Source: Deltaproteobacteria bacterium (GTDB lineage Bacteria; Desulfobacterota; BSN033; UBA1163). Taken from it: a stretch of DNA of 59,730 nucleotides. Position numbers and translations under genes: made by a program. Position 1 is the stretch's first letter. Every line of letters begins with the position of its first letter. The stretch covers positions 1-59,730 of the forward strand of contig VGRY01000019.1 of the NCBI GenBank assembly GCA_016875195.1. The letters are read 5' to 3'. The notes beneath the pieces are model-generated. The model did no database searches, was not told the origin of the DNA, and saw nothing but the letters and a program-made list of their open reading frames with translations. Below, one piece after another: positions 1-9,455 of this stretch.

Positions 1-124
1 CTTAGCCTCGATTAGCAAGGTCAGGGCTCAGTTGAGACCCTCAAATTACCAGGATTAGGCAAGGTGCAATACCTAAGAACTTGTAATAAATACCTCCCGA
101 AAAAGTACTTGACAAGAATAAACC

Positions 125-178
125 AGGTTGGGAGGGATTTTATAAAGCTTTTTCAAACCGCTAAAGTGTTACAAATTT
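125..178. repeat. Family C repeat, partial copy
   Basis: About 53 bp that recur almost unchanged at 29433-29485: GGTTGGGAGGGATTTTATAAAG, then CTTTTTCAAACCGCTAAAGTGTTAC, with about two differences by eye. The flanking bases (1-124) hold no gene that I can see. Confidence 0.8.
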
Positions 179-211
179 TCAAATTTCTTAAACTTATTTT
201 TAGAACATTTT

Positions 212-266
212 AAATTTGGTCATTTGAGATTGTTTCGAATTTCGAATTTCGTGCTTCGTAATTTCT
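212..266. repeat. Family A intergenic repeat, right arm only
   Basis: Shares GGTCATTTGAGATTGTTTCGAATTTCG...GTGCTTCG with the copy at 6975-7023. It runs into the 3' end of the adjacent ligase gene and encodes its last ten or so residues. Confidence 0.8.
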
Positions 267-1782
267 GTTGATGCCATTCTTTCAAAAGAAATTTCTGAAT
301 CTTTCCGCTTGCGGTCTTTGGAAGCTCTGGTAAAAATTCCACATATTTTGGGATCTTATATTTTCCCACCTTGCCGCGGAGAAACCGAAGCGCCTCTTCT
401 TCGGTCATGCTCTCTCCCGGCTTGAGAACAAGATAAACTTTTCCGACCTCACCCCATTTCTCATCCGGGACCCCGATGACTCCGGCATCAAACATCTTAG
501 GATGGGTGAAAAAGACTTTCTCAATCTCGGCGGGATAGATGTTTTCTCCACCGCTGATGTACATGTCTTTTTCCCGGTCTACAATGTAGAAGTAACCCTC
601 TTCATCTATTTTCGCCAGGTCTCCGGTATAGAGCCACCCGTTTCGGATCGTTTCAGCGGTGAGGTCCGGCTGGTTCCAGTAACCGCTCATCAGGGTAGGG
701 CCCCGAATAATTATTTCGCCTACTTCCCCCGGTTTCACATCGGCTCCTGATCTGTCAACGATTCTCACCTCGCCATGAAATACCGGCAATCCAACAGACC
801 CTATTTTTTTAGCCGCCATTTCCGCCGAGAGAAAGGTGATGGTCGAGGCTTCGGTCTGGCCGAAGATCTGGGAAAGAGGCATCCCCCGTGAAAGGTATTC
901 CTTCAATAAAGTGATCGGAATTCTTTCGCCCCCGGTGAAATAACAACGAATGGAACGGAGGTCATATCGCGAGAGGTCGCACTCCTGAAGGATGAACTGA
1001 TAGACCGTAGCTGGCAATTCCAGAATCGTCACTTTGTACTTCTCAATTGTGTCAAGGATTTCCGGCGGGCGAAATTTTTTTCGGATGATGATGGTTCCCC
1101 CTTTGTAAAGGAAGGGGGAGGACTCAACGAGGAGTCCGCCGGAATGGAACATTGGCCGTGAAATGATCGTGATATCTTTTGATGAAAGGTTGTAAATGAT
1201 ATCTGCATTCAGGACATTGAAGAAAGTTTTTCTGTGGGAGAGGACTGCTCCTTTTGGGATCCCCGTTGTTCCAGAGGTGTACATGATAATATGAGGATCT
1301 TCTCCTCCTACTGGTTCATTGTTAAAAGGTTCCGGGGTCGGTTGTTTTGAAATTGAAGTTTCGTAATCGATTGACCAGTCCGGATGAGGTTCTCCGACAG
1401 TGATATAACTCCCGTTGGAGAGGTTTAAGCTGGGTCGGACCGAAGCGACTACCTCTTCAAACTCCGGCTCGAAGATTAACATCTTGCAGCCGCTATCTTT
1501 AATGATGAACTCGAGCTCAGGTCCTGCCAGTCTCCAGTTGAGAGGCACGAGAATGGCGCCGATTTTTGAAAGGGCAAAGTAAATTTCAAGATATTGAGGG
1601 CAGTTGTGGAGGAGAACAGCGGCCCTGTCTCCTTTACGGACGCCAAAGTTAAGCAGAAGGTGGCAAAGTTGGTTGGTCCGCTGGTTGACCTCCTGATAGG
1701 TATAGGTACGGTCCTCAGAGATGAACGCTGTTTTTTGAGGCTGAAGCAAGCTCCATTTGCTTATCCAGTCGCCGACGTTCAT
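220..1782 (-). CDS. AMP-forming acyl-CoA synthetase (ligase)
   Basis: Activates a carboxylic acid to its CoA thioester through an acyl-AMP intermediate, in the cytoplasm. The 520-residue length is normal for the ANL superfamily. The P-loop-like motif YTSGTTGIPKG is at residues 168-178, YTGDLAK near 390, and the C-terminal PKTASGKIQK carries the adenylation lysine. The start codon overlaps the stop of the TRAP permease gene (ATGA), so the two are translationally coupled, and the substrate is probably what the TRAP system imports. The last residues (STKFEIRNNLK) are read from a family A repeat, so the native C-terminus has been replaced or extended. Substrate (short, branched or aromatic acid) cannot be told from sequence alone. 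Confidence 0.93.
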   Translation of the reverse strand: MNVGDWISKWSLLQPQKTAFISEDRTYTYQEVNQRTNQLCHLLLNFGVRKGDRAAVLLHNCPQYLEIYFALSKIGAILVPLNWRLAGPELEFIIKDSGCKMLIFEPEFEEVVASVRPSLNLSNGSYITVGEPHPDWSIDYETSISKQPTPEPFNNEPVGGEDPHIIMYTSGTTGIPKGAVLSHRKTFFNVLNADIIYNLSSKDITIISRPMFHSGGLLVESSPFLYKGGTIIIRKKFRPPEILDTIEKYKVTILELPATVYQFILQECDLSRYDLRSIRCYFTGGERIPITLLKEYLSRGMPLSQIFGQTEASTITFLSAEMAAKKIGSVGLPVFHGEVRIVDRSGADVKPGEVGEIIIRGPTLMSGYWNQPDLTAETIRNGWLYTGDLAKIDEEGYFYIVDREKDMYISGGENIYPAEIEKVFFTHPKMFDAGVIGVPDEKWGEVGKVYLVLKPGESMTEEEALRFLRGKVGKYKIPKYVEFLPELPKTASGKIQKFLLKEWHQQKLRSTKFEIRNNLK

Positions 1783-3719
1783 GGTTTCAACCTTTCATTT
1801 GAAGGAACCTTTCTCTTCTTCAGTTGGATGATTATGATGATGGCAAGAAGACCTAAGCCTAAAAGATCTGACTGCCATCCTGGTTTGATGAGCAGAAGGG
1901 ACATCAACATCAGGTATCCTCTCTTGAGATAACTCAAATCACCTAAAAACCATCCCTGGACGGCAGCCGATAAAGTCATGGTTCCAATCAGCCCTGTGAT
2001 CAACGCCAGGAGGATATCCTGGAAACTTCCTATTAATATGAGGGCAGGTCCGTAAACAAACATGTAGGGCACAAGGAAACCTGCGATGGCGAATTTGACA
2101 GCCAGCCAGGAAACATCCCAAACCCTGGCATTGGCGATGGCGGCTGCCGCATAGGAGGCGACGGCTAGGGGTGGCGTCAAGGGTGCGATACAGGCAAAGT
2201 AGAAAATAAAAAAGTGTGCCCCCAAGGGATGGACTCCCAATTTTATCAAGGCAGAAGGAAGAACAGAAGCAGAAATCGCATAGGCGGCAGTCGTGGGCAT
2301 TCCCATTCCGAGGATCATGGCAATCAACATCGTTAAGATCAAAGCGATGAAGAGTTGACCTTGAGAGTAACTGATGATGATCATAGCAAATTTCATTCCC
2401 AATCCGGTTTGAGAGATGACCCCCACGATGATCCCCGCCGCGGCACAGGTGGCGGCAATCTCCATCGCATTGCGGGACCCATAGGATAGAACATTCAGTA
2501 TTTTTTTTAAGCTGAGGCGCGTTTCTGGTTTGATCCATCCGAATAGGATCAGGGTCAGAATGGCCCAAATGGCCGACCGGAACGGGGACATCTGGGCTAC
2601 CATCAAACAATAAAGAAGGACAAAGAGTGGAATAAGAAGATATCCTTTTTCTTTCATCAAACGGCGTAACAGGGGCAGTTCGCTTTTGGGCATCCCCACC
2701 AGCCCCATTTTTGCCGAATAAAAATCGATCATCCAGTAGGCGGCGCTATAGTAGAGAATAGCCGGAATAACAGCAGCCGTGGCTATGGTTGCGTAAGGAA
2801 CTCCTAATATCTCCGCCATGAGGAAGGCGGCGGCTCCCATCACTGGTGGAACGATCTGCCCTCCGGCCGAGTTCATCGCTTCGACTGCAGCGGCGACCGT
2901 CGGTTTAAAACCGCTTGCCTTCATCAATGGGATGTTGAAGACCCCATCCACAACAACATTGGCTACCGATGAACCGGAGGCCGTCCCGATCATGGCACTC
3001 GAAACAATCGAAACTTTGGCCGGTCCCCCTCTTCGTCCTCCTGCGACTGAGCGAGCAAAATCAACAAAAAACCGGGCGGCTCCCGAGGCCTCTAAGAAAG
3101 CTCCGAAGAGAATGAAGAGAAAGATGTAATGAGCCGAGGCAAATACAGGGATGCTCAATATTCCATCCAGGCTGAACAGGTAGGTCAACATTCGCGGCCA
3201 GCTATACCCTTTGTGCTGGAAAAAGCCCGGCATATATTCGCCAAAACGCCCGTATAAAATGAAGAGAATAGCGATGAGGGTTAAAGGAATCCCTGTTGTT
3301 CTTCTCGACATCTCCAAAACTCCGAGAATAAAAAGGAGGGAGAAAAACGTGTCCAGGGTGTTTGGAACCACTCCCACCCGGTAAACCCATGTGTCAAATT
3401 CAATGAAGATATAGACGACCGGCAAGAGGAGGCTTACGATTAAAAGATAGTCCACCAGGTGAAGGGTATGTTGCGGGCTCTTCTTCCAGGCGGGGAAGAG
3501 AGAAAAGACCAGGATGCCTGCAAAAACGACATGGAGGCTTCGGAAAAACCAGGGGTCAATGGGCCTAAAGACGAGGACAACGATATGGAACAGGGACATC
3601 AGAAGGCCGACTCCCCAGAGGACATTCCCGATGACTCCCGCAAGCTCTCTCTTTGGAGACACCTCAACGTCTTTGATTTTCTCCAATTTTTTCTCTAAGT
3701 TCGACTTCACTTTAGGCAT
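1779..3719 (-). CDS. TRAP transporter fused permease (4TM/12TM, DctQM type)
   Basis: Membrane component of a TRAP-TAXI carboxylate importer driven by an ion gradient. The 646 residues fit the fused small-plus-large permease family. An N-terminal charged cytoplasmic stretch (about 1-25) is followed by many hydrophobic helices. Conserved DctM-like segments are visible: MIGTASGSSVANVVVDGVFN, GGQIVPPVMGAAAFLMAE and GMGMPTTAAYAISASVLP. The gene ends by overlapping the ligase start and begins about 20 bp after the TAXI gene, giving a three-gene transport/activation unit. The solute is unknown; TAXI systems are reported for dicarboxylates, amino acids and other organic acids. Confidence 0.93.
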   Translation of the reverse strand: MPKVKSNLEKKLEKIKDVEVSPKRELAGVIGNVLWGVGLLMSLFHIVVLVFRPIDPWFFRSLHVVFAGILVFSLFPAWKKSPQHTLHLVDYLLIVSLLLPVVYIFIEFDTWVYRVGVVPNTLDTFFSLLFILGVLEMSRRTTGIPLTLIAILFILYGRFGEYMPGFFQHKGYSWPRMLTYLFSLDGILSIPVFASAHYIFLFILFGAFLEASGAARFFVDFARSVAGGRRGGPAKVSIVSSAMIGTASGSSVANVVVDGVFNIPLMKASGFKPTVAAAVEAMNSAGGQIVPPVMGAAAFLMAEILGVPYATIATAAVIPAILYYSAAYWMIDFYSAKMGLVGMPKSELPLLRRLMKEKGYLLIPLFVLLYCLMVAQMSPFRSAIWAILTLILFGWIKPETRLSLKKILNVLSYGSRNAMEIAATCAAAGIIVGVISQTGLGMKFAMIIISYSQGQLFIALILTMLIAMILGMGMPTTAAYAISASVLPSALIKLGVHPLGAHFFIFYFACIAPLTPPLAVASYAAAAIANARVWDVSWLAVKFAIAGFLVPYMFVYGPALILIGSFQDILLALITGLIGTMTLSAAVQGWFLGDLSYLKRGYLMLMSLLLIKPGWQSDLLGLGLLAIIIIIQLKKRKVPSNERLKP

Positions 3720-3738
3720 TCATTGATCAAATGGCTAT

Positions 3739-4740
3739 CTATCGGGGAGAGAGCAATTTGTCGGGCAAGCGAATCCCTTTCTCTTTGTAATATTTGATAG
3801 CCCCCGGGTGTAAGGGAAGAGGACTGTAAATAATATTCTCAGGCTTTGTCTCGACGGCGGATTTATGGGCCGCAATCATAATGTCCGTATGTTCATATAT
3901 CTTTTTGAGCACTTCGTAGATAAAATCCTCCGAGATGTCCTTATGGGTGATGAAGAAACTCCAAAAAGTGAGCGTATCAATATCCACCTCTTTATTCGTT
4001 TTATAGGTGCCTCTGGAAATCTTTCCCGGAGACAGATAAGGAAGTTTTTCAAGCACCCTGTCCATATCCTTTGCGGGCATGCTAAAGATATTGATCTCAT
4101 GGGTCGTTTCGATTTCTGTCACAAGGGCCCAGGGAACGCCGACTGACTGGGCATTGGCATCGAGAAGTCCATCCTTTAATTGGGAATTGAGGTCAGAAGA
4201 ACTCGCATTGACAACCCGGTTGGGTTTGACGGATAGGGTTTCGAGGATCACAGGCCAGATCAATGCCGATGTTCCGCCGATCGGTCCTACGCCCAAACTT
4301 TTTCCATTCAGGTCCTGAATCGTCTTGATCCCTGATTTTTTCAGTGCATACATTTGAAAATAGGTATTGAACATCGGGGAGATGATACGGATGTCCTGAT
4401 GCTTCTTGCCCTTCGCCCATCCGGTTCCGTGCCAACCATCATAGACTGCCGGCGCGCTCACCCCGCCGAATACCGCCTCCTTGGCATTGACCAGCTGGGT
4501 ATTATGAACGGGTCCCCCTGTGGCTTCCACCGAAGCGGTGATTCCCATTTTTTCATGAAGGACTTTGGCAAACCCTCCGCTGTAGACATAACCCGTTCCT
4601 CCCAAAGGGGCTCCTCCGATCGTCACAATCTTCGGCCAATCTTTTCCTCCCTTGACCTGCGCCTCCGTCGTGTTACAGAGCAGCAATAGAGGTATTGCGA
4701 ATACAAGGAAGACCAAAAACCTAACATGTCTTTTCATCAT
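3739..4740 (-). CDS. TAXI family TRAP solute-binding protein
   Basis: Periplasmic receptor that hands its solute to the fused TRAP permease encoded next to it. I place the start at 4740, where AAGGAGG sits 5 bases before tandem ATG codons. The upstream in-frame extension lacks such a site. The 333-residue product opens with a signal peptide (MMKRHVRFLVFLVFAIPLLLL, cleaved after NTTEA). The mature part has the TAXI pattern GGAPLGGTGYVYSGGFAKVL near the N-terminus and a glycine-rich GVGPIGGTSA segment. Expression should be high given the strong ribosome-binding site. Family assignment is firm, ligand unknown. Confidence 0.93.
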   Translation of the reverse strand: MMKRHVRFLVFLVFAIPLLLLCNTTEAQVKGGKDWPKIVTIGGAPLGGTGYVYSGGFAKVLHEKMGITASVEATGGPVHNTQLVNAKEAVFGGVSAPAVYDGWHGTGWAKGKKHQDIRIISPMFNTYFQMYALKKSGIKTIQDLNGKSLGVGPIGGTSALIWPVILETLSVKPNRVVNASSSDLNSQLKDGLLDANAQSVGVPWALVTEIETTHEINIFSMPAKDMDRVLEKLPYLSPGKISRGTYKTNKEVDIDTLTFWSFFITHKDISEDFIYEVLKKIYEHTDIMIAAHKSAVETKPENIIYSPLPLHPGAIKYYKEKGIRLPDKLLSPR

Positions 4741-4844
4741 ACTTGCCTCCTTCGAGATGATATCTTTTCTAAAGTGGTTTTGAGTGGCATCCTCTGTTGA
4801 CCATCGAAATGGATGCACTGGTTGAGAGCCTTACGGGGGCCGGC

Positions 4845-6866
4845 CTATTGATGCACGAAATTTGCGTTGACCTTTGGCCCATTTTTCATGAAATTATCAA
4901 TCCCGATTTGACGGTCCTTGGTGAAGAAACATTCGCCGAAGATTTTGGCCTCAAGTTTCAGTCCATCCTCAAGGCTCATCTTTGCCCCCTCTAAAATTGC
5001 CTTTTGAAGAAGTTCATCGATCTTTCGGCTCAGGTGTCCAATATCAACCTCCGGAAGTGTCGAAGGGATAGGAATAGGGCCTTTGGGGATGGAGGGGACT
5101 TTGGCTTTCCCAGAAAGGATATCTTTCACCCAATTGATGGCTGCCTCGATAAGATCACCTTCCACTTCCTCTTGAATCAAGCCGATTTCTTTTGCCTGTG
5201 CGGATGAAATCGGGTTTGAATGTCTCAGGATAGGCCATGCCTTCTCTACTCCCACTAACCTCGGAAACCTTTGAGTTCCGCCCGCTCCGGGGATGAAACC
5301 GAGTTTGGGCTCCGGTTGACCCACAAACACTTTTTGCCCCTTCTGGGCGATTCGAGCTGTACAGGACATCGCAATCTCATTGCCGCCGCCAAAAGCCAGT
5401 CCATTCATGGCACAGACCACAGGTTTGCCCAAATTCTCCATGAGGCCAAGGATGGAATAATTTTTAAGACATGCCTTTTCTGCTTCTTCGGCTGATTTTT
5501 GAGCAGCCAGCATTCCAATATCCGCACCTGAGACAAAAGCCCTTGTCCCGAAGCCGGTCAGAACCGCGCCTTTGATTTTTGGATCTTTCTGGATGTCTGC
5601 AAACGTATCCCTCAGTTGATCAAAAACATCTTCATTGAGGGCATTGAGCACTTTGGGCCTGCGGATTTTCACGATGGCCACATCTCCCTTGTCCTCTCTG
5701 AGCACCACAGGGATCTTCCAGGGTTGTCCTGAGGCGGCCTGCTTTTTCAGGATGTCATCTACCTTGAACCCGGAATTTTCTTTTGCATAGGCTTCTACCA
5801 ATTCAAGAGATTTTTTTATGCCGACCTTGTTCATCATTCCAAAAGGAGGAGTCATGACCAATCCCACATCCACTCCCAGTTCCATGTCGCTGATATTGGT
5901 AATTCCGCTTCCGACGATTTCGCAGGCCATCCCAAAATACGCTCCGATCACCTTGTCAGAGACTGCTTTGTATGTTTCGGGGCTGTAATCAACGATCTCT
6001 CCTTTTCCTGCAGCCTCCCAGGGTTTTCCGGATTTCACCAGTTCGTCCAGAGTCTTGGGGGAGCGGTACCAGGGCATAATGGTTGAGGTCATTCCATTCA
6101 GACCATGCTGGGTGAGGGGATTCCCACCTGCAAGATTATGCGCAGTGAATGGGCCGACGCCCATTCCAAGGGCCTTCTGAGTAATGGCATCTGCCTGCTT
6201 GACAGTGGCTATCCCTTTTTCAACAGCTAAAGCAGCGGCAAGGAAGACTCCTTCAAAGATAGGATTGAGGGCAAAACCATAACGGCCTTTCACAGGGATG
6301 GGTGCCTTACCGATGAATTCGTAGAATTTCATCGAATAGTCGAGCAGCGCAGGATCGGTCTCCTTCGCCGGAATGATTTCAAAAGCGATATTTCTCTCCG
6401 CAGGGAAGAAATAATGGAGGGCTAAACATCGGCTCTTATCTTTCATCTTGCTGAAGATTTCGTCAGGGACTAAATGGGATGTGTTGGAAGCCAGGATGGC
6501 TGTCTTGGGACAAACTTCCTCGCATCGGGTAAAGATTTTATTCTTAACCTCAAACGTCTCGAACGCAGCTTCAATCACCAGATCGGCATCGCTCAATGCG
6601 CCATAGTCTGTGGTGAAGGTCATGTTTTTAAAGATCGCATCCGCCGCCTCTTTTTTGAAGATCTTTTTTTCCGCGGCCTTGGCCATCTTGGATTCCGCTT
6701 TTTTGGCCCCGGCATCCAGGGCAGACTGGACAATGTCCACGACTACCACTGGCACTCCGTAGGCATAAAGGTTCTGGCTGAAATGAAGTGCAATATCCGG
6801 ACCGATATTTCCTGAACCGATGACGCCAATCTTTCGAATCGTTCTACCAAACCGTGTAAATGGCAT
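4845..6866 (-). CDS. 3-hydroxyacyl-CoA dehydrogenase / enoyl-CoA hydratase fusion
   Basis: Bifunctional beta-oxidation enzyme: hydrates 2-enoyl-CoA and oxidises the resulting 3-hydroxyacyl-CoA with NAD. Domain order is dehydrogenase first, crotonase second, the reverse of FadB. The NAD-binding GSGNIG is at residues 17-22. The dehydrogenase histidine lies in LALHYFFPAE, and the helical dimerisation domain runs to about residue 360. The crotonase domain begins near 390 (VAIVKIRRPKVLNALN) and keeps both catalytic glutamates (GGGNEIAM and PEPKLGFIPGAGGTQR). Length 673. A good ribosome-binding site (GAGGAGGAG) precedes ATG 6866. Family A repeat DNA separates it from the upstream mutase gene. This domain order is known from archaea and some anaerobic bacteria. 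Confidence 0.94.
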   Translation of the reverse strand: MPFTRFGRTIRKIGVIGSGNIGPDIALHFSQNLYAYGVPVVVVDIVQSALDAGAKKAESKMAKAAEKKIFKKEAADAIFKNMTFTTDYGALSDADLVIEAAFETFEVKNKIFTRCEEVCPKTAILASNTSHLVPDEIFSKMKDKSRCLALHYFFPAERNIAFEIIPAKETDPALLDYSMKFYEFIGKAPIPVKGRYGFALNPIFEGVFLAAALAVEKGIATVKQADAITQKALGMGVGPFTAHNLAGGNPLTQHGLNGMTSTIMPWYRSPKTLDELVKSGKPWEAAGKGEIVDYSPETYKAVSDKVIGAYFGMACEIVGSGITNISDMELGVDVGLVMTPPFGMMNKVGIKKSLELVEAYAKENSGFKVDDILKKQAASGQPWKIPVVLREDKGDVAIVKIRRPKVLNALNEDVFDQLRDTFADIQKDPKIKGAVLTGFGTRAFVSGADIGMLAAQKSAEEAEKACLKNYSILGLMENLGKPVVCAMNGLAFGGGNEIAMSCTARIAQKGQKVFVGQPEPKLGFIPGAGGTQRFPRLVGVEKAWPILRHSNPISSAQAKEIGLIQEEVEGDLIEAAINWVKDILSGKAKVPSIPKGPIPIPSTLPEVDIGHLSRKIDELLQKAILEGAKMSLEDGLKLEAKIFGECFFTKDRQIGIDNFMKNGPKVNANFVHQ

Positions 6867-6885
6867 AACTCTCCTCCTCTATAAA

Positions 6886-7026
6886 TTTGAAATTCGAATA
6901 TCGAATATCGAAATCCGAAACAAGCTCGAAGGCTCAAAATTCATATTTTTTAATATATTTTGTTTAATCATTTGTAATTCGGTCATTTGAGATTGTTTCG
7001 AATTTCGGATTTCGTGCTTCGTGTTT
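6886..7026. repeat. Family A intergenic repeat
   Basis: Left arm of alternating TCGAATATCGAAATCCGAAAC units, an AT-rich centre, then the complementary right arm TTGTTTCGAATTTCGGATTTCGTGCTTCG. It fills the gap between the mutase large-subunit gene and the HAD/crotonase gene. Confidence 0.88.
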
Positions 7027-7038
7027 ATAATATTCCAT

Positions 7039-8667
7039 CTAAAAGATGGATGGTTCTTTAAACTCTCCAAAGACCTCTTTAAAGACCTTGGTCATTTCTC
7101 CGACAGTGGCATATGCCTTACAGCATTCTAAAAGATAAGGCATCACATTCTTTTCCGCTTTTGCTGCCTGTTCAAGTTCTTTCAAGGATTGGGTCACTTT
7201 TCGATTATCCCTTTCCCGTCTCACGGCTTTTGTTCGCTGGATCTGTTCTTCTGCAGAGCCCGTCCGGTACTCATGGAGTTCTACCTCCATCTCTTCTCCC
7301 TCGGTGTATTTATTCACGCCGACCTTGATGAGTTCCCCTTTCTGAACCCCCTTTTCAAATTCGTAGGCCTGCCTTGCCACTTCACGCTGGACATATCCGG
7401 TTTCTACGGCTTTGATCATTCCACCCATCTCATCAACTTTTTTCATCTCTTCGATCATTTTCTCTTCCATCTGCTTCGTAAGCGTCTCGATGAAATAGGA
7501 ACCAGCAAGTGGGTCGACGGTATCCCGCATCCCGATCTCCTCCATGAGAATCTGGAATGTCCTGAGGGAGAGGAGGGCGGCTCTTGGGGTAGGGATGGTA
7601 TAGGCCTCGTCAAAGGAGCAAAGGGCTGTGGTCTGAGCTCCCCCCAGAGCAGCGGCGAGGGCATAGTAAGCGCCACGGATGATGTTGTTTTCTGGCTGCG
7701 CTTTGGCCATGCCATAGCCTCCGCCCCCGAAAATGCCGCGGAGGAGCAAGGATCGGTTGTCCTTTGCCCCGTAACGTTCGTTGAGATTTTTCGCCCAGAG
7801 TTTTCTTGCGGCTCGGAATTTTGCCACCTGCTCCCAGAGATTTCCAAAGACGTTAATATTGAAGGTGAAGCCCCTGACGAAGTCGTCAATGGAGTGGCCC
7901 CTGCGGAGAACCTCTTCGATATAGGTGTTGGCAATCTGAAAAGCGTAAGCAATCTCCTGGACCGGGGAACATCCTGATTCGCGAATATGGTAGCCGCAGA
8001 CGCTAACTGGGTTGGTCCGGGGAAGCTCTTTCATTGAATACTCGATCGTGTCACCGATGAGGCGTACAGCGGGTTTCACCGGAAAGATCCAGGCGCCACG
8101 GCCGATCATCTCTTTAAGGATATCGTTTTGAGGGGTGGCGCTCACCCGGTCCTTTTTAAATCCATACTTTTCAGCGGTAGCTTGAAACATGGCAAGCATG
8201 ATGCTGGCCACTGCATTGATGGTGAGGCCAACACCGATTCTGTCGAGGGGAATGTCTTTAAAAGCGATCTCAAAGTCCCTCAATGAATCAATAGCCATTC
8301 CGACTCTTCCCACTTCGCCTTCTGCCATCGGGTCATCGGAGTCGAGCCCCATCTGAGTGGGAAGGTCGAAGGCCACATTGAGGCCGGTCTGCCCATGGGA
8401 GATCATCAATTTGAAACGTTCATTGGTCTCCTGTGGCGTTCCGAATCCGGTGTATTGTCGGGTGGTCCATTCCCGGCTCCGGTAGCCCTGGGAATGAATT
8501 CCCCTTGTGAAGGGGTATTCACCGGGGAAAGCTAAATCCTGAGCTGGATCGAAACCGACTTCCTCAAGATCCTTCTGGGTATAGACAGGCTTGATACGGA
8601 TGCCTGACTGGAGGATCACATCCTGGACTTCGTCTTTCTCATTTTTAATGTACTTTGCAACACCCAT
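7039..8667 (-). CDS. B12-dependent acyl-CoA mutase, large (substrate-binding) subunit
   Basis: Catalytic alpha subunit of a methylmalonyl-CoA mutase family enzyme. It rearranges the carbon skeleton of an acyl-CoA by a radical mechanism together with the separate B12 subunit encoded upstream. The 542 residues contain only the TIM-barrel part; the B12 domain is absent, as in split mutases. Family landmarks are RQYTGFGTPQETNERF (70-85), GQTGLNVAFDLPTQMG (92-107), PQNDILKE (179-186) and GYHIRESG (225-232). Tyr72 matches the tyrosine of true methylmalonyl-CoA mutases, where isobutyryl-CoA mutase has Phe, and an arginine (about 202) is kept in PAVRL. Other positions differ from textbook MCM (for example ATPQ for GTIQ), so the substrate is open. 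Clear AGGAG before ATG 8667. Confidence 0.93.
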   Translation of the reverse strand: MGVAKYIKNEKDEVQDVILQSGIRIKPVYTQKDLEEVGFDPAQDLAFPGEYPFTRGIHSQGYRSREWTTRQYTGFGTPQETNERFKLMISHGQTGLNVAFDLPTQMGLDSDDPMAEGEVGRVGMAIDSLRDFEIAFKDIPLDRIGVGLTINAVASIMLAMFQATAEKYGFKKDRVSATPQNDILKEMIGRGAWIFPVKPAVRLIGDTIEYSMKELPRTNPVSVCGYHIRESGCSPVQEIAYAFQIANTYIEEVLRRGHSIDDFVRGFTFNINVFGNLWEQVAKFRAARKLWAKNLNERYGAKDNRSLLLRGIFGGGGYGMAKAQPENNIIRGAYYALAAALGGAQTTALCSFDEAYTIPTPRAALLSLRTFQILMEEIGMRDTVDPLAGSYFIETLTKQMEEKMIEEMKKVDEMGGMIKAVETGYVQREVARQAYEFEKGVQKGELIKVGVNKYTEGEEMEVELHEYRTGSAEEQIQRTKAVRRERDNRKVTQSLKELEQAAKAEKNVMPYLLECCKAYATVGEMTKVFKEVFGEFKEPSIF

Positions 8668-8680
8668 CTTTTACTCCTTA

Positions 8681-8835
8681 AATTCGAAATCCGAATATCG
8701 AAATCCGAAACAACTTCAAAATTCAAATGTCAAAATTCTAACTTATTTTTTTGAAAATTGGTTTTTTCGAACATTCGTATTTGTTTCGAATTGGTCCTGC
8801 TGGACGCTTCGCCCGTGCTTATAATTTCGAATTTT
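8681..8835. repeat. Family A intergenic repeat with GGTCC-type insert
   Basis: AATTCGAAATCCGAATATCG left arm, AT-rich centre, right arm TTTCGAATTGGTCCTGCTGG followed by ACGCTTCGCCCGTGCTT. The inserted GGACGCTTCGCCC module also occurs at 11450-11467 and, inverted, at 41343-41360. Confidence 0.86.
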
Positions 8836-8840
8836 CCCGA

Positions 8841-9242
8841 TCAAGATCGGGGTTTGATGTTTTCTTTGATCCATCGGATCGATTCGTCAAAAGGCGTTCC
8901 TCCGGGAAAAATCCCTTTGATGCCGATTTTTTGAAGAATCGGAATATCCCTTTTGGGAATAACTCCTCCAACCACAACTAATATGTCTTCGATTTTCTTT
9001 TCTTTCATCTTACTCATCAACTTCTCACAGATAGGTACATGAGCGCCTGACATGATCGATAGGCCAATGACGTCAACACCTTCTTGAAGGGCCGTTTGAA
9101 CAATCTGGTCAATGGTTTGATGGAGGCCGGTATAGATCACTTCCATTCCTCCATCTCGAAGTGCCTGGGCGACCACTTTTGCACCCCGATCATGCCCATC
9201 TAAACCCGGTTTCGCCACTAAAACCCGTATTTTTTTATCCAT
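8841..9242 (-). CDS. Cobalamin-binding small subunit of acyl-CoA mutase
   Basis: Carries adenosylcobalamin for the mutase large subunit encoded just downstream. The 133 residues form a single Rossmann-like B12 domain. DGHDRG at residues 15-20 holds the cobalt-coordinating His17 (base-off/His-on binding). GLSIMSGAHVP and VVVGGVIP are the second and third family motifs. GGAG precedes ATG 9242 at good spacing. The pairing with the large subunit in the same orientation supports a two-protein mutase (MCM/ICM-like) rather than a single-chain enzyme. Confidence 0.94.
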   Translation of the reverse strand: MDKKIRVLVAKPGLDGHDRGAKVVAQALRDGGMEVIYTGLHQTIDQIVQTALQEGVDVIGLSIMSGAHVPICEKLMSKMKEKKIEDILVVVGGVIPKRDIPILQKIGIKGIFPGGTPFDESIRWIKENIKPRS

Positions 9243-9321
9243 TTCTTCTCCTAAATACCCGAAGCCGCTAAGTCATTTATGAACCATGAAAATAACCGAG
9301 GTGCCTGGGCTAAGGTTACGG

Positions 9322-9428
9322 CTAAGAGATCCGATTCGTTATTCGGTAACGGTGACGTTTAAAAGAATAAGCACGACTGACGTAGCCTTTTAAAGACGAT
9401 ACGGGCATCGTTACCGTAGCCGTTAAAC
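9322..9428. repeat. Long imperfect inverted repeat
   Basis: Nested arms CGGTAACG (9344-9351)/CGTTACCG (9409-9416) and TTTAAAAG (9358-9365)/CTTTTAAA (9387-9394), with outer GGTTACGGCTA matched by TAGCCGTTAAAC. The transcript between the regulator and mutase genes would fold into a long hairpin. Function unknown. Confidence 0.75.
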
Positions 9429-9455
9429 GAAATCTTTTTTTTCTGTCTAATTTGT

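Noticed and set aside
1939..2610. 223-codon minus-strand frame inside the TRAP permease
   Set aside because: Same strand, another frame of the true gene; its composition (His/Arg/Cys-rich, no hydrophobic pattern) is that of a shadow.
7189..7977. 262-codon plus-strand frame opposite the mutase
   Set aside because: Opposite strand of a well-conserved mutase gene; no start signal or domain.
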